Of a DNA stretch of 64,000 nucleotides, positions 28,497 to 36,812 are shown piece after piece (position 1 is the first letter of the stretch; every line of letters starts with the position of its first letter). The stretch covers positions 1 to 64,000 of the forward strand of contig WKFK01000009.1 of the NCBI GenBank assembly GCA_014872815.1. Direction: 5' to 3'. The DNA is from Paracoccaceae bacterium. Its GTDB lineage: Bacteria > Pseudomonadota > Alphaproteobacteria > Rhodobacterales > Rhodobacteraceae. Both the position numbers and the translations under genes were made by a program. The notes under the pieces were generated by a model. It worked only from the letters and a program-made list of their open reading frames with translations. It was not told the origin of the DNA and did not search any database.

Positions 28497-29713
28497 TGGC
28501 AGCAGGCGCAATGGCGACCAAGCCAACCAAAACATCATACGACGTGGTCATCATCGGTGGGGCGATCATGGGATCCTCCACCGCGTGGTTTTTGTCCAAC
28601 AACCCGGATTTCACCGGCTCGGTTCTGGTGGTCGAGAAGGACCCGACTTACGAGTTCAGCTCTACCGCGCACACCAATTCCTGCATTCGCCAACAGTTTT
28701 CGCACACGCTGAATGTGCAGATCTCACAATTCACGGCGGACTTTGTGAAGAACCTACGCGCGCGCATGGGCGATGACGAGCGCGTGCCCAACGTGGATAT
28801 CCAGAACTACGGCTATCTCTATTTGGCCGACAACGAAGGCTTTGCCCAAACCTTGCGGGACAACCAAAAGGTGCAGCTCGCAGCCGGTGCCGAAACCGAA
28901 CTACTGACCGCTGAAGAGATCGCAACACGCTACCCGTTCTACAATGTGGACGACATCCTGCTGGGGTCGATCAACACCAAAGACGAAGGCTATTGGGACG
29001 GCGGCGTGGTGTTTGACTGGTTCCGCCGGTCCGCCCGCGAACGCGGGGTGGAATACGTGCAAGGCGAAGTGGTCGCCATGGCGCGGGATGGCGGAAAGGT
29101 CACCTCGGTCACGCTGGCCTCCGGCGACGTGGTGTCTTGCGGCCATGTGGTCAACGCTTCCGGCCCCCGCGCGGCCCGCACCTCGGAAATGGCTGGCATC
29201 CAAATGCCGGTAGAGGCCCGCAAGCGCTTCACCTGGATTTTCTCCGCAGAACAGCCCTTGCCGATGGAGTTGCCCCTGACGATTGATCCCTCCGGCGTGC
29301 ACTTCCGCCAAGACGGCCCCACGTCCTATCTGGCCGGCGCAACCCCTGATCCCGATCCCGCTGTGGCCTTTGATGATTTCCACATGGATCACTCTATGTG
29401 GCAGGATCACGTCTGGCCGATCATCGCCACCCGTATTCCGCAATTTGAAACCATCAAAGTGGTCACGGAATGGGCCGGACACTACGCCTATAACACTCTG
29501 GATCAAAACGCTATTCTGGGACCTCACCCCGAAATCACCAACTTCATCTTCCAGAACGGCTTCTCCGGCCACGGCTTGCAACAAAGCCCGGCCATGGGCC
29601 GTGCGGTGGCCGAGCTTTTGACCTACGGGGAATTCCGCACCCTAGACATGGCGCCCTTTACGTTTGAACGTGTGCTCAACAATGATCCCATAGTTGAGAA
29701 GGCCGTGATCTGA
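28496..29713 (+). CDS. FAD-dependent oxidoreductase, DAO family
   Basis: 405 residues. The dinucleotide-binding N-terminus is YDVVIIGGAIMGSSTAWFL, followed by VVEKDPTYEFSSTAHTNSCI. The C-terminal FAD segment is FIFQNGFSGHGLQQSPAMGR. Relatives oxidise amino acids, sarcosine-like amines or 2-hydroxy acids. Its ATG shares one base with the hyuB stop (TAATG). In this operon it may oxidise the product of HyuAB; that is inference. Confidence 0.85.
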   Translation: MAAGAMATKPTKTSYDVVIIGGAIMGSSTAWFLSNNPDFTGSVLVVEKDPTYEFSSTAHTNSCIRQQFSHTLNVQISQFTADFVKNLRARMGDDERVPNVDIQNYGYLYLADNEGFAQTLRDNQKVQLAAGAETELLTAEEIATRYPFYNVDDILLGSINTKDEGYWDGGVVFDWFRRSARERGVEYVQGEVVAMARDGGKVTSVTLASGDVVSCGHVVNASGPRAARTSEMAGIQMPVEARKRFTWIFSAEQPLPMELPLTIDPSGVHFRQDGPTSYLAGATPDPDPAVAFDDFHMDHSMWQDHVWPIIATRIPQFETIKVVTEWAGHYAYNTLDQNAILGPHPEITNFIFQNGFSGHGLQQSPAMGRAVAELLTYGEFRTLDMAPFTFERVLNNDPIVEKAVI

Positions 29714-30477
29714 TGGTGCAATCCAACCCGTTCCTGACTGCAATCCGCGAAGGCAAACCGCAAATTGGCCTCTGGGTGTCGCTTGGCGATGCCCTGACCA
29801 CCGAGGTGGTCGCCGGCGCGGGCTATGACTGGCTTTTGCTGGATATGGAGCATGGTGCGGGGGAACTGCCTGATGTGCAGGCACAACTGCAGGTCATCAA
29901 AGGCCATGACAGCACGGCGATTGTCCGTCCGGATTGGAACGATCCGGTGAAGGTCAAGCGGCTGATGGACCTCGGCGCGCCGGGTCTGCTGTTTCCGATG
30001 GTGCAAAACGCCGAGGAAGCCGCCGCCGCGGTGGCCGCCACGCGCTACCCGCCCAAAGGCATCCGAGGCTTTGGCGGCACCACACGGGCCACTGGCTTTG
30101 GCCGCGACAAAGACTACACCACCACTGTGGAGGCCAACACCGCCGTCTTGGTGCAGGTCGAATCCCTACAAGCTCTGGAACATGTCGACGCCATTGCCGC
30201 CGTGGACGGCGTGGACGGCGTCTTTTTTGGTCCTGCCGACATTGCCGCAGACATGGGCTACCTCGGTCAGGCCATGCATGATGTTGTCTGGGCCAAGATT
30301 CTGCCCGCAGCCATGCGCCTGATTTCCCAAAATATCCCCGTCGGCACTCTGGTGCGTGACGTGGCTTTTGCCCGCCGTCTCTTGGGCGCGGGCTTTACCT
30401 TTGTTGCCTGTGGTTCGGACGCCGGTCTTCTGGCCCGCGCCGCAGACACGTTACTAGAAGAAGTGAAAGCTCCCTAA
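29713..30477 (+). CDS. HpcH/HpaI-family aldolase
   Basis: 254 residues, class II pyruvate aldolase fold. Seen are LLLDMEHGAGELPDVQAQL, the glycine/arginine segment KGIRGFGGTTRATGFGR, metal ligand Glu in VLVQVESLQAL and metal ligand Asp in VFFGPADIAADMG. The family cleaves 2-keto-3-deoxy sugar acids or 4-hydroxy-2-oxo acids to pyruvate plus an aldehyde. It is coupled to the previous gene (TGATG) and followed by a uronate-dehydrogenase-like gene, which favours a sugar-acid substrate. Confidence 0.87.
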   Translation: MVQSNPFLTAIREGKPQIGLWVSLGDALTTEVVAGAGYDWLLLDMEHGAGELPDVQAQLQVIKGHDSTAIVRPDWNDPVKVKRLMDLGAPGLLFPMVQNAEEAAAAVAATRYPPKGIRGFGGTTRATGFGRDKDYTTTVEANTAVLVQVESLQALEHVDAIAAVDGVDGVFFGPADIAADMGYLGQAMHDVVWAKILPAAMRLISQNIPVGTLVRDVAFARRLLGAGFTFVACGSDAGLLARAADTLLEEVKAP

Positions 30478-30479
30478 CT

Positions 30480-31316
30480 ATGAAAAAACTTGTCCTCACC
30501 GGCGCCGCTGGCCGCCTCGGCTCTTACCTACGTGAGCCGCTGACAAAACTGGCAGACGAACTGGTCTCCACCGACATCGCTGAGGACATCGGCACGCTTT
30601 ACCCGGGCGAAAGCTACGTACAGGCCGATTTGGCCGATTTAGACGCCATGATCGACGTGCTCAAAGACGCCGATATGGTGGTACACTTTGGCGCCATTGG
30701 CGACGAAGCCCCGTTTGAGCAGATCCTTGGCCCCAATATCATTGGTGCGCACAACGTCTGGGAGGCCGCCTACCGCAATGGTGTGAAACGGGTGGTTTAC
30801 GCCAGCTCCGTTCACGCCGTGGGCATGCACAAGATCGCTGACAACATCGGCATCGACGCACCACACCGCCCGGACACGTTCTATGGCCTCGCCAAGTGTT
30901 TTGCCGAAGATCTGGGCCGTTTGTATTGGGACAAACGTGGCGTGGAAAGCGTGCACATGCGCATTTTCTCCTGCGCACAAGTTGTAGCCCCGCGCTCGCT
31001 CTCCACTTGGCTAAGCTATGACGACCTGATCCGCATGGTCACCGCGGCGATCACCGCGCAAACCGTTGGTTTCTCGATTGTCTATGGCATCTCCAACAAC
31101 GACCGCGCCCCGGTACACAACACCGGCGCAGGCCACATCGGCTACAAGCCACAGGACAACGCGGAACAGTTTGCGGAGGCCATCCTTGCCGATGCACCAC
31201 CAGCCGACCCAACCGATCTGGCACAGATGACCATAGGCGGCCCTTTCGCGACCATTCCTTTGGGGGAAAGCGGAGTGGCAAAAATGACCATCGTGGACGA
31301 CGCCAAAAAGACGTAG
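30480..31316 (+). CDS. NAD-dependent epimerase/dehydratase, uronate dehydrogenase-like
   Basis: 278 residues of the extended SDR fold. The coenzyme motif is LTGAAGRLGSYLREPL, the central segment VVYASSVHAVGMH holds the catalytic Ser, and FYGLAKCFAEDLGRLYW holds Tyr-x3-Lys. These match uronate dehydrogenases, which oxidise galacturonate or glucuronate to the aldarolactone. It ends three bases from the convergent nnrS gene and closes the hyuA operon. Confidence 0.78.
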   Translation: MKKLVLTGAAGRLGSYLREPLTKLADELVSTDIAEDIGTLYPGESYVQADLADLDAMIDVLKDADMVVHFGAIGDEAPFEQILGPNIIGAHNVWEAAYRNGVKRVVYASSVHAVGMHKIADNIGIDAPHRPDTFYGLAKCFAEDLGRLYWDKRGVESVHMRIFSCAQVVAPRSLSTWLSYDDLIRMVTAAITAQTVGFSIVYGISNNDRAPVHNTGAGHIGYKPQDNAEQFAEAILADAPPADPTDLAQMTIGGPFATIPLGESGVAKMTIVDDAKKT

Positions 31317-31319
31317 GCG

Positions 31320-32498
31320 CTATCTGCCATCCACGCGGGGGGCAATCACCATCGGGTATGTCGCGATCAGGAACAAAACCATCGCCGCCACCCAGAGCCC
31401 CCCGGACATCATCAACGTGACATCATAGACCGCCAACAAAATACTCTGCCCAACCCAACGGACCAACGCGGCACAGGCCATCACCGCATAGGCCCAGACC
31501 ATGGGCGCAGGTGCTATCAAGGCACGACCTGTGTGGCCGAGCACCGCCCGGCTCATCACCGCCAGGGTCATGCCTCCTACGCAACCAATGCCCAACACGT
31601 GGATCGCCGCGAGGTCTTGTCCAACGCCAAATCCGGCCAGCCCCCACAAGATCAACCCCAGCGCCAAGAACGCCATACTTATGTGCAATGACCACAGAAT
31701 AGGCTGACCCACGGTCCAGAGGCTCCGCCAGCCACTCAAGCGGACCAATTGAACACTGCCCGCAATCAGCGCCAAAGCCGCCAAGCCCAGATCGCTACCG
31801 CTCATCGCGGCCCAAGGCAGCGCTAGTGAGGTCACAATCGCCGCTTTGTTGACAGCATTTGGCGTCTTCGGCCAGTCCGCCTCAAGCACCTCAACACGCT
31901 TCATCGCATTTCGGGTAAACGCCGGGGTCACGCGCCCACCTAAGACACCAACCAAACCCACCAGCGTCATAAGCCCGCCAAATATCCCTTGCCGGGCCGT
32001 GTCATCGGTCAGACCGGTCCACTCCAGGTGCACCAAAAGGTTGCTCCCCCACAACGCCACCAGCATCGACAACAAAACCATGTTCTGTGGCTTCGGCCGT
32101 CTCAGCAGCTGACTGAGAATCTTCCATGCCAACACCGGAATGAAAAGCAGGTCCACCACCATCGTGGTCATTGGCGGAACCAGCCCCAAGGGCCAAAGCG
32201 CAACCCGCCCCATAAGCCAAAGCGCAAACACGCCTGCGATATAGCCCACACGCGCCCCTTTGGTGCCGGTCCAGTTCGGCACCGCAGTCAAGAAAAATCC
32301 GCCAATGGCCGCCGCACCGTAGCCAAAAATCATCTCATGCGCGTGCCATTGGCTTGGCGCCATATGCAGCGCATCCATACCCGCCCCGTCCGCCATCAGA
32401 GACAGCGTCCAAAGTATGCCGATGCCGGCACCAAAAACACCGGCCGCAAGAAAGAAAATCCGAAACCCTTCTGAAAACAAACGCAGAATCGCGGGCAT
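31320..32498 (-). CDS. nnrS: NnrS-family membrane protein
   Basis: 392 residues with about 12 predicted membrane helices. Family features include PSQWHAHEMIFGYGAAAIGGFFLTAVPNWTG with its His pair and the later HVLGIGCVGGMTLAVMSRAVLGHTGR. NnrS is a haem- and copper-containing membrane protein regulated with denitrification and protective against nitric oxide. It lies within 5 kb of nos remnants, which suggests a former denitrification context. An FNR-like site lies upstream. Confidence 0.9.
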   Translation of the reverse strand: MPAILRLFSEGFRIFFLAAGVFGAGIGILWTLSLMADGAGMDALHMAPSQWHAHEMIFGYGAAAIGGFFLTAVPNWTGTKGARVGYIAGVFALWLMGRVALWPLGLVPPMTTMVVDLLFIPVLAWKILSQLLRRPKPQNMVLLSMLVALWGSNLLVHLEWTGLTDDTARQGIFGGLMTLVGLVGVLGGRVTPAFTRNAMKRVEVLEADWPKTPNAVNKAAIVTSLALPWAAMSGSDLGLAALALIAGSVQLVRLSGWRSLWTVGQPILWSLHISMAFLALGLILWGLAGFGVGQDLAAIHVLGIGCVGGMTLAVMSRAVLGHTGRALIAPAPMVWAYAVMACAALVRWVGQSILLAVYDVTLMMSGGLWVAAMVLFLIATYPMVIAPRVDGR

Positions 32499-32557
32499 AA
32501 ATCACCTGTCCTTTGTCCTGTTCAGGAGCAGTCTACGCCGGTGCAACCATACGCGAC

Positions 32558-32571
32558 TTGACCAAATCCAA
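32558..32571. promoter_or_regulatory. FNR/NnrR-type box before nnrS
   Basis: TTGACCAAATCCAA keeps the outer TTG-N8-CAA of the FNR/NnrR consensus, with one mismatch to TTGAC-N4-GTCAA in the inner arm. It is centred about 66 bases before the nnrS start, a fitting distance for an activator. Confidence 0.5.
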
Positions 32572-32642
32572 GTCACGCGCGCTCTCTTCAAAACCCTGAT
32601 GCGCCCTCAACATCCAATTCACATTGAAATGAAATTGGTTTG

Positions 32643-32657
32643 TTAACCATTTGTTAA
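32643..32657 (+). promoter_or_regulatory. CtrA-type binding site
   Basis: TTAACCATTTGTTAA is a perfect TTAA-N7-TTAA, and the first half extends to TTAACCAT as in known CtrA sites. It is 175 bases before the RTX start. Confidence 0.6.
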
Positions 32658-32725
32658 GTTTTGAGATGCGCCCCCGACAAAAAACACCGACAAAGGCGCC
32701 ACGCAGGCCAAAACGGCCGATGCGA

Positions 32726-32753
32726 GGTGTCAGAGCCTTCGAGGCTCGGCACC
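32726..32753 (+). ncRNA. Leader hairpin or small RNA body before the RTX gene
   Basis: GGTGTC plus GAGCC pairs with GGCTC plus GGCACC (11 pairs, one G-U, one bulged A) around loop TTCGA. With the terminator at 32777-32797 it would form a short two-hairpin RNA. Whether this is an independent RNA or an attenuated leader is not known. Confidence 0.4.
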
Positions 32754-32776
32754 GACTATTCTTCACCCGTATCTTT

Positions 32777-32797
32777 CGGCCTTCGGCCGTTTTTTTT
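32777..32797 (+). terminator. Intrinsic terminator inside the RTX leader
   Basis: CGGCC-TTC-GGCCG followed directly by eight T, 34 bases before the RTX start codon and on the same strand, so it would end transcripts before the gene. Confidence 0.75.
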
Positions 32798-32831
32798 GGC
32801 CCCGACGCCTAAAATTTTAGGAGTATTTGGA

Positions 32832-35009
32832 ATGAATGCGCGCTTTGTCATGACCGAGACAGCTGTCCAGTTTAAAGGTCTCGCCCCCATTGGCGCAGGC
32901 GCACGCAACGTCATTCAATCGGTGGACCAGATGGGTGAGACCTTTGTCAGCCTGCACGTCACCGGCTCCGGTGCAAACAAGCGCGCCGTGATCAGCCTCT
33001 ATGAAAATGCCCCTGCAGACGGCTCCCAAGACACCGCGGATCGCGTGACCAAAACCGCGATGGCTGATATCGGGCACCAGGGCCTGAGCTTTGAAAGAAC
33101 CATCTACCGGATGAACGACATCACCGGAGAGGAAGAAGCCGTGCACGTCTTTTGGTCTTCAAAGATGGGCGACGCAGACAGCGTGCTTCGATTTGAGCTT
33201 TCCGCAGACCCTAACGACCCAACTGGCCTGCTTGTTGGCAATGTCCAAGAGCTGCAAGTCTGGCCTGAAACAGGCAAATCCGGCTCTGCCTCTCCGACGA
33301 TTTCCGCAGACGGCCAGTATCTTATCGTTGAATCCAACAACACCCACGACATGCTGCGTGTGTTCCGCATGAGCGACCTTATGGACGGAACCGGCACGCT
33401 GACAAACGCGCAACCGGTTTACGCGTTCGACGCTCCAGCGGAATTGGGCACAAGCTACAAAGGCCAGGCAAATCCACTGCAGGCATTGGCAAGCGACGGT
33501 ACCTTTATCTACGCCATCACCGGATATGACGAACCCGACGCGGTCAAAAAATTTGTGCAAATGACGATGGACGGCACCGTGGTGTTCTCCTCTGACTTTG
33601 AAATCAAACATCCTTCCATTGATCCAAACGGTTTCATGGAGCCGGAGGGCCTGTTCTTCACCGATGACGGTCAACTGGCCGTGTCCGTTGCCACCGGCAA
33701 CCCTGGCCAACGCACAAACACCGTTTTCCTGATCGGCGAAACCCAAGGCGCCGCAGACTCCGATTTTATGTATGGCGACGACAGCGCCAACCACCTTTAC
33801 AGCCGCGACGGTGATGACCTCTTGCACGGCGGCGCAGGTGAAGACCGCCTCTATGGTGGCCATGGTGATGACACGATGATCGGCGGCGATGGTGACGATT
33901 ATCTGCGCGACAGCTCTGGCCGTGATGTGTTTATCGGCGGCGCGGGCACAGACACCCTGTCCTATTGGGGCCACAAAGCAGGCATGTATGTGAATCTCGC
34001 CACCGGTCGCAATTCTGGCGGGGACCGCTACGAAAGCATTGAGAACATTCTTGGCAGCAACATCGCCAACGACCGCCTCTGGGGCGACGCTGGCCACAAT
34101 GTGCTCAACGGCGCTGGAGGCGATGACCGCTTGTATGGCCGCGCAGGCAACGACACGCTGCTGGGCGGTGCGGGCAACGATTATCTGCGCGACGATGACG
34201 GCAAGGACGTGATCAACGGCGGCGCGGGCATCGACACAGCCTCTTATTGGGGCGCCACTTCCGGCGTAGTCGTCAACCTGTCCACCGGCACCGGCGCCGG
34301 GGGCGATCAACTGATCAATATCGAAAACCTACTGGGATCTGACATTGCCAACGACCAACTCACCGGCGATGATCAGGGCAATTTCATCCGCGGCGCAGGC
34401 GGCAACGACACGCTTTATGGCCTGGACGGCAACGACACACTGCATGGAGGTCACGGTCGCGATCATCTGATCGGTGGCGCGGGCGATGATGTCCTGTGGG
34501 ACAGCTCTGGGCGTGATTTTTTTGATGGAGGTGAAGGCACGGACACCCTGTCCTATTGGGGGCACCGCATCGGCATGACCGTGAACCTTGAGACCGGCAA
34601 AAACTCTGGCGGCGACACCTATGTCAGCATCGAGAACATTCTGGGATCCAACTACGCCAACGACTCCCTGACCGGCAGTGCGGGCGCCAACCACCTCAAT
34701 GGTGCGGGTGGGAACGACACGCTCAATGGTGGTGCAGGCAATGACACGCTGGAAGGCGGCCTAGGAGCGGACAGCTTTGTATTCACGGAAGATTTTGGTC
34801 AGGATCGCATCACCGACTTTGACACCGCCCAAAATGGCGACGTCATCGACCTGCGTGCAATTGCCGAAATCGAAAGCTTTGACGATCTGCTTTCAAACCA
34901 CCTGTCCGCGACAGACGCCGGAGCCTTGGTCTCCGACGGACAAGGCAACGATATCCTGCTGGAAAACGTTGCCCTCGCGGATCTGTCGGTGGATCACTTC
35001 GTCTTCTAA
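32832..35009 (+). CDS. RTX-type calcium-binding secreted protein with β-propeller-like N-terminus
   Basis: 725 residues, no classical signal peptide, acidic. Residues about 1-305 form a propeller-like region, with PEGLFFTDDGQLAVSVATGN near its end; I cannot name its family. Residues about 311-640 hold glycine/aspartate nonapeptides (GGAGNDTLxG type) in three larger repeats, each with SYWG, a VNLxTG strand, GGD and SIENxLGSxxAND (around 33.95, 34.24 and 34.55 kb). The last 80 residues (ITDFDTAQNGDVIDLRAIAE to DHFVF) resemble a type I secretion signal. No type I exporter is encoded in the window. The ATG at 32832 follows TAGGAG, which lies in a palindrome. Confidence 0.85.
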   Translation: MNARFVMTETAVQFKGLAPIGAGARNVIQSVDQMGETFVSLHVTGSGANKRAVISLYENAPADGSQDTADRVTKTAMADIGHQGLSFERTIYRMNDITGEEEAVHVFWSSKMGDADSVLRFELSADPNDPTGLLVGNVQELQVWPETGKSGSASPTISADGQYLIVESNNTHDMLRVFRMSDLMDGTGTLTNAQPVYAFDAPAELGTSYKGQANPLQALASDGTFIYAITGYDEPDAVKKFVQMTMDGTVVFSSDFEIKHPSIDPNGFMEPEGLFFTDDGQLAVSVATGNPGQRTNTVFLIGETQGAADSDFMYGDDSANHLYSRDGDDLLHGGAGEDRLYGGHGDDTMIGGDGDDYLRDSSGRDVFIGGAGTDTLSYWGHKAGMYVNLATGRNSGGDRYESIENILGSNIANDRLWGDAGHNVLNGAGGDDRLYGRAGNDTLLGGAGNDYLRDDDGKDVINGGAGIDTASYWGATSGVVVNLSTGTGAGGDQLINIENLLGSDIANDQLTGDDQGNFIRGAGGNDTLYGLDGNDTLHGGHGRDHLIGGAGDDVLWDSSGRDFFDGGEGTDTLSYWGHRIGMTVNLETGKNSGGDTYVSIENILGSNYANDSLTGSAGANHLNGAGGNDTLNGGAGNDTLEGGLGADSFVFTEDFGQDRITDFDTAQNGDVIDLRAIAEIESFDDLLSNHLSATDAGALVSDGQGNDILLENVALADLSVDHFVF

Positions 35010-35038
35010 ACCACGGAGCCTGATCAGGCTGATCACCT

Positions 35039-36502
35039 TTAGGCTGCGTCTTGGATATCCGAAGTGTCGGCAGGTTCCTGACACACTTCGCTTTCAGTCA
35101 AAGAAAACTCGCTGACAAGCTCCGTCATCGACGTGGTGTCTTTCTGCATGGAGCCGACCGCAGCGGCGGTTTGCTCCACCATGGCCGCATTTTGTTGGGT
35201 TACACTGTCCAGTTGCGACAGGCTGCTGGAAATCTGGCTCAACCCTTCGGACTGTTCTTTGGATGAATTGGCCACTCTTGAAGTCAAGCTCGTGACCGCC
35301 TCTACCTTATTGACGATATCTCCAAGCACACGCCCGGCCTGATCGACCATTTCAACACCGGTCTCAACCAACTCCGTTGATGCCTGAATCAACTCACTGA
35401 TCTCTGCTGCCGAGGACGCCGCGCGTTGCGCTAGGCCCCGCACCTCTGACGCCACAACCGAAAAGCCACGCCCGGCATCACCGGCACGTGCTGCCTCGAC
35501 TCCCGCGTTCAGCGCCAGCAAGTTGGTCTGGAAGGCAATCTCATCAATCACGCCAGTAATTTGAGAAATCTGGGCGGACGATGCTGCTATCTCGCGCATC
35601 TTAGCCTCCGTATCGCGCATCACATCTTGGCCGGTCTGTGCCTGTTGATGGGTTTTGGACATCATGGCATCCGTTTCCTGTGTTGCACTAGAAGACGACT
35701 GCACGCTTTTGGTGATCTCCTCCACAGAATGCGTGGTTTGCTCCAGCGTTGCAGCCTGTGTTTCGGTGCGACGGGCCAGATCATCAGCCCCAGAATTCAC
35801 TTCTGCGGCGGTGAGATCAAGATCCTCAGTGGCTGTTTTGATGGTGCGCATCACCTCCCCCATGTCGCTCTGCAGCTGGTTGAAGCTTCGACGCATGTCA
35901 TCATAGCGCGCAGGGAAATCACTAACGTCTGGTCCCGGTATCTCCTCTGACAAATCCTTTTGTGCCATGCGATGCATACCGTCCTGCAAGTACCGGAAAG
36001 CCCTTGCTTGTTCAGCCTGTTGCGCATGGAAATACGCCTCAATCACGAGATTCATGTCCAACGTGAAAACGCGGTCGAGCACGGAGAGCTGTCGCGCCAA
36101 ACGCGCTTTGCCAACAGGCCCGATTATTTTACCGCTGCGTTCAACCAAAAGCCTCTGGATGAAGGATGTCGCCCGGGCATAGCCCGCCAAATAGAGCTCA
36201 AAGGGCAATTCAATGCGAAAATGCACTTCGCCAATGGTCTTGGCAGCCTCGGCAAACTCTTCGTCAAACTCGCCATTGAGAAGCTTGGCCCAATGTATCT
36301 TTTGCTGGCTGCGCGCATGCGCCAACATCTCGTCTGATTTAAAGAAACTGGCAGCCTGCTCCTGCGCTGTTGCATAATCGTAAAAGTGGTCAAGCACTTC
36401 ATCCAACCACTCAGTCACTCTGGCCCCAGCCTGCCGCAGCGTTACGCCGTCTTTTCCGTCCAATCCGAATTGCGACACGGTCGCAGCCAAAGTCGTAGTC
36501 AT
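35039..36502 (-). CDS. Globin-coupled methyl-accepting chemotaxis protein
   Basis: 487 residues, soluble. Residues about 10-165 fit the sensor globin fold, with proximal His94 in [12 protein letters not shown] and the following YLAGYARA. Residues about 230-460 are a chemoreceptor signalling domain, whose hairpin tip includes [23 protein letters not shown]. There is no membrane segment, as in HemAT-type oxygen sensors; a role in sensing O2 or NO fits a neighbourhood with nnrS and nos remnants, but this is inference. The stop is 30 bases from the RTX stop, convergent. Confidence 0.88.
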   Translation of the reverse strand: MTTTLAATVSQFGLDGKDGVTLRQAGARVTEWLDEVLDHFYDYATAQEQAASFFKSDEMLAHARSQQKIHWAKLLNGEFDEEFAEAAKTIGEVHFRIELPFELYLAGYARATSFIQRLLVERSGKIIGPVGKARLARQLSVLDRVFTLDMNLVIEAYFHAQQAEQARAFRYLQDGMHRMAQKDLSEEIPGPDVSDFPARYDDMRRSFNQLQSDMGEVMRTIKTATEDLDLTAAEVNSGADDLARRTETQAATLEQTTHSVEEITKSVQSSSSATQETDAMMSKTHQQAQTGQDVMRDTEAKMREIAASSAQISQITGVIDEIAFQTNLLALNAGVEAARAGDAGRGFSVVASEVRGLAQRAASSAAEISELIQASTELVETGVEMVDQAGRVLGDIVNKVEAVTSLTSRVANSSKEQSEGLSQISSSLSQLDSVTQQNAAMVEQTAAAVGSMQKDTTSMTELVSEFSLTESEVCQEPADTSDIQDAA

Positions 36503-36812
36503 CGTTAATAGTACCTTTGTTCCCTGGTATCAAAATTCGGGACCAATCTAGAAATACGGTCCTTAACAGACCCCTTACAAAGCCAAATTCTCTCCCGCAT
36601 TGCGGGTAGAGTGGTAAATTTTACCCTTTTATTTTATGTATTTAGAAGTGACCTTTACCTAATCTATGCTCTTAATAGCGCTCACCAAACCAAACAGACC
36701 AATAACGCGCGAGGCATGAAAACTTGGGAGCAAAACAACCCTGAGACAACAAAAAACCTCCCGCACTCCTGTGCGAGAGGTTCCAATTTTTTGGGGCAGT
36801 TCGCTTGTTCTC
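36503..36812. other. Intergenic region between the globin receptor and nosX
   Basis: No gene is supported. The upstream region of the receptor is AT-rich with single TTAA half-sites, and GGTAAATTTTACC (36613-36625) is a palindrome of unknown meaning. The right end holds the nosX terminator. Confidence 0.6.
36749..36782 (-). terminator. Intrinsic terminator after nosX
   Basis: AACCTC-CGCA and TGCG-GAGGTT form an interrupted stem just after the nosX stop; on minus a run of six T follows. Confidence 0.8.

Larger units (their letters stand above)
32499..32831. other. Divergent nnrS/RTX intergenic region
   Basis: This 333-base gap has no credible gene. It holds, left to right: the FNR-like box (32558-32571), a CtrA-type site (32643-32657), a strong hairpin (32726-32753), an intrinsic terminator (32777-32797) and a palindrome over the ribosome site of the RTX gene (32808-32821). 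Confidence 0.7.

Noticed and set aside
33780-34760. Dense periodic repeats that might suggest a repeat array or CRISPR
   Set aside because: The period is that of RTX nonapeptide codons inside an open frame; there are no unique spacers between identical repeats.
36613-36625. GGTAAATTTTACC palindrome as an operator
   Set aside because: It is short and AT-rich, not aligned with a clear promoter, and no second copy was found.
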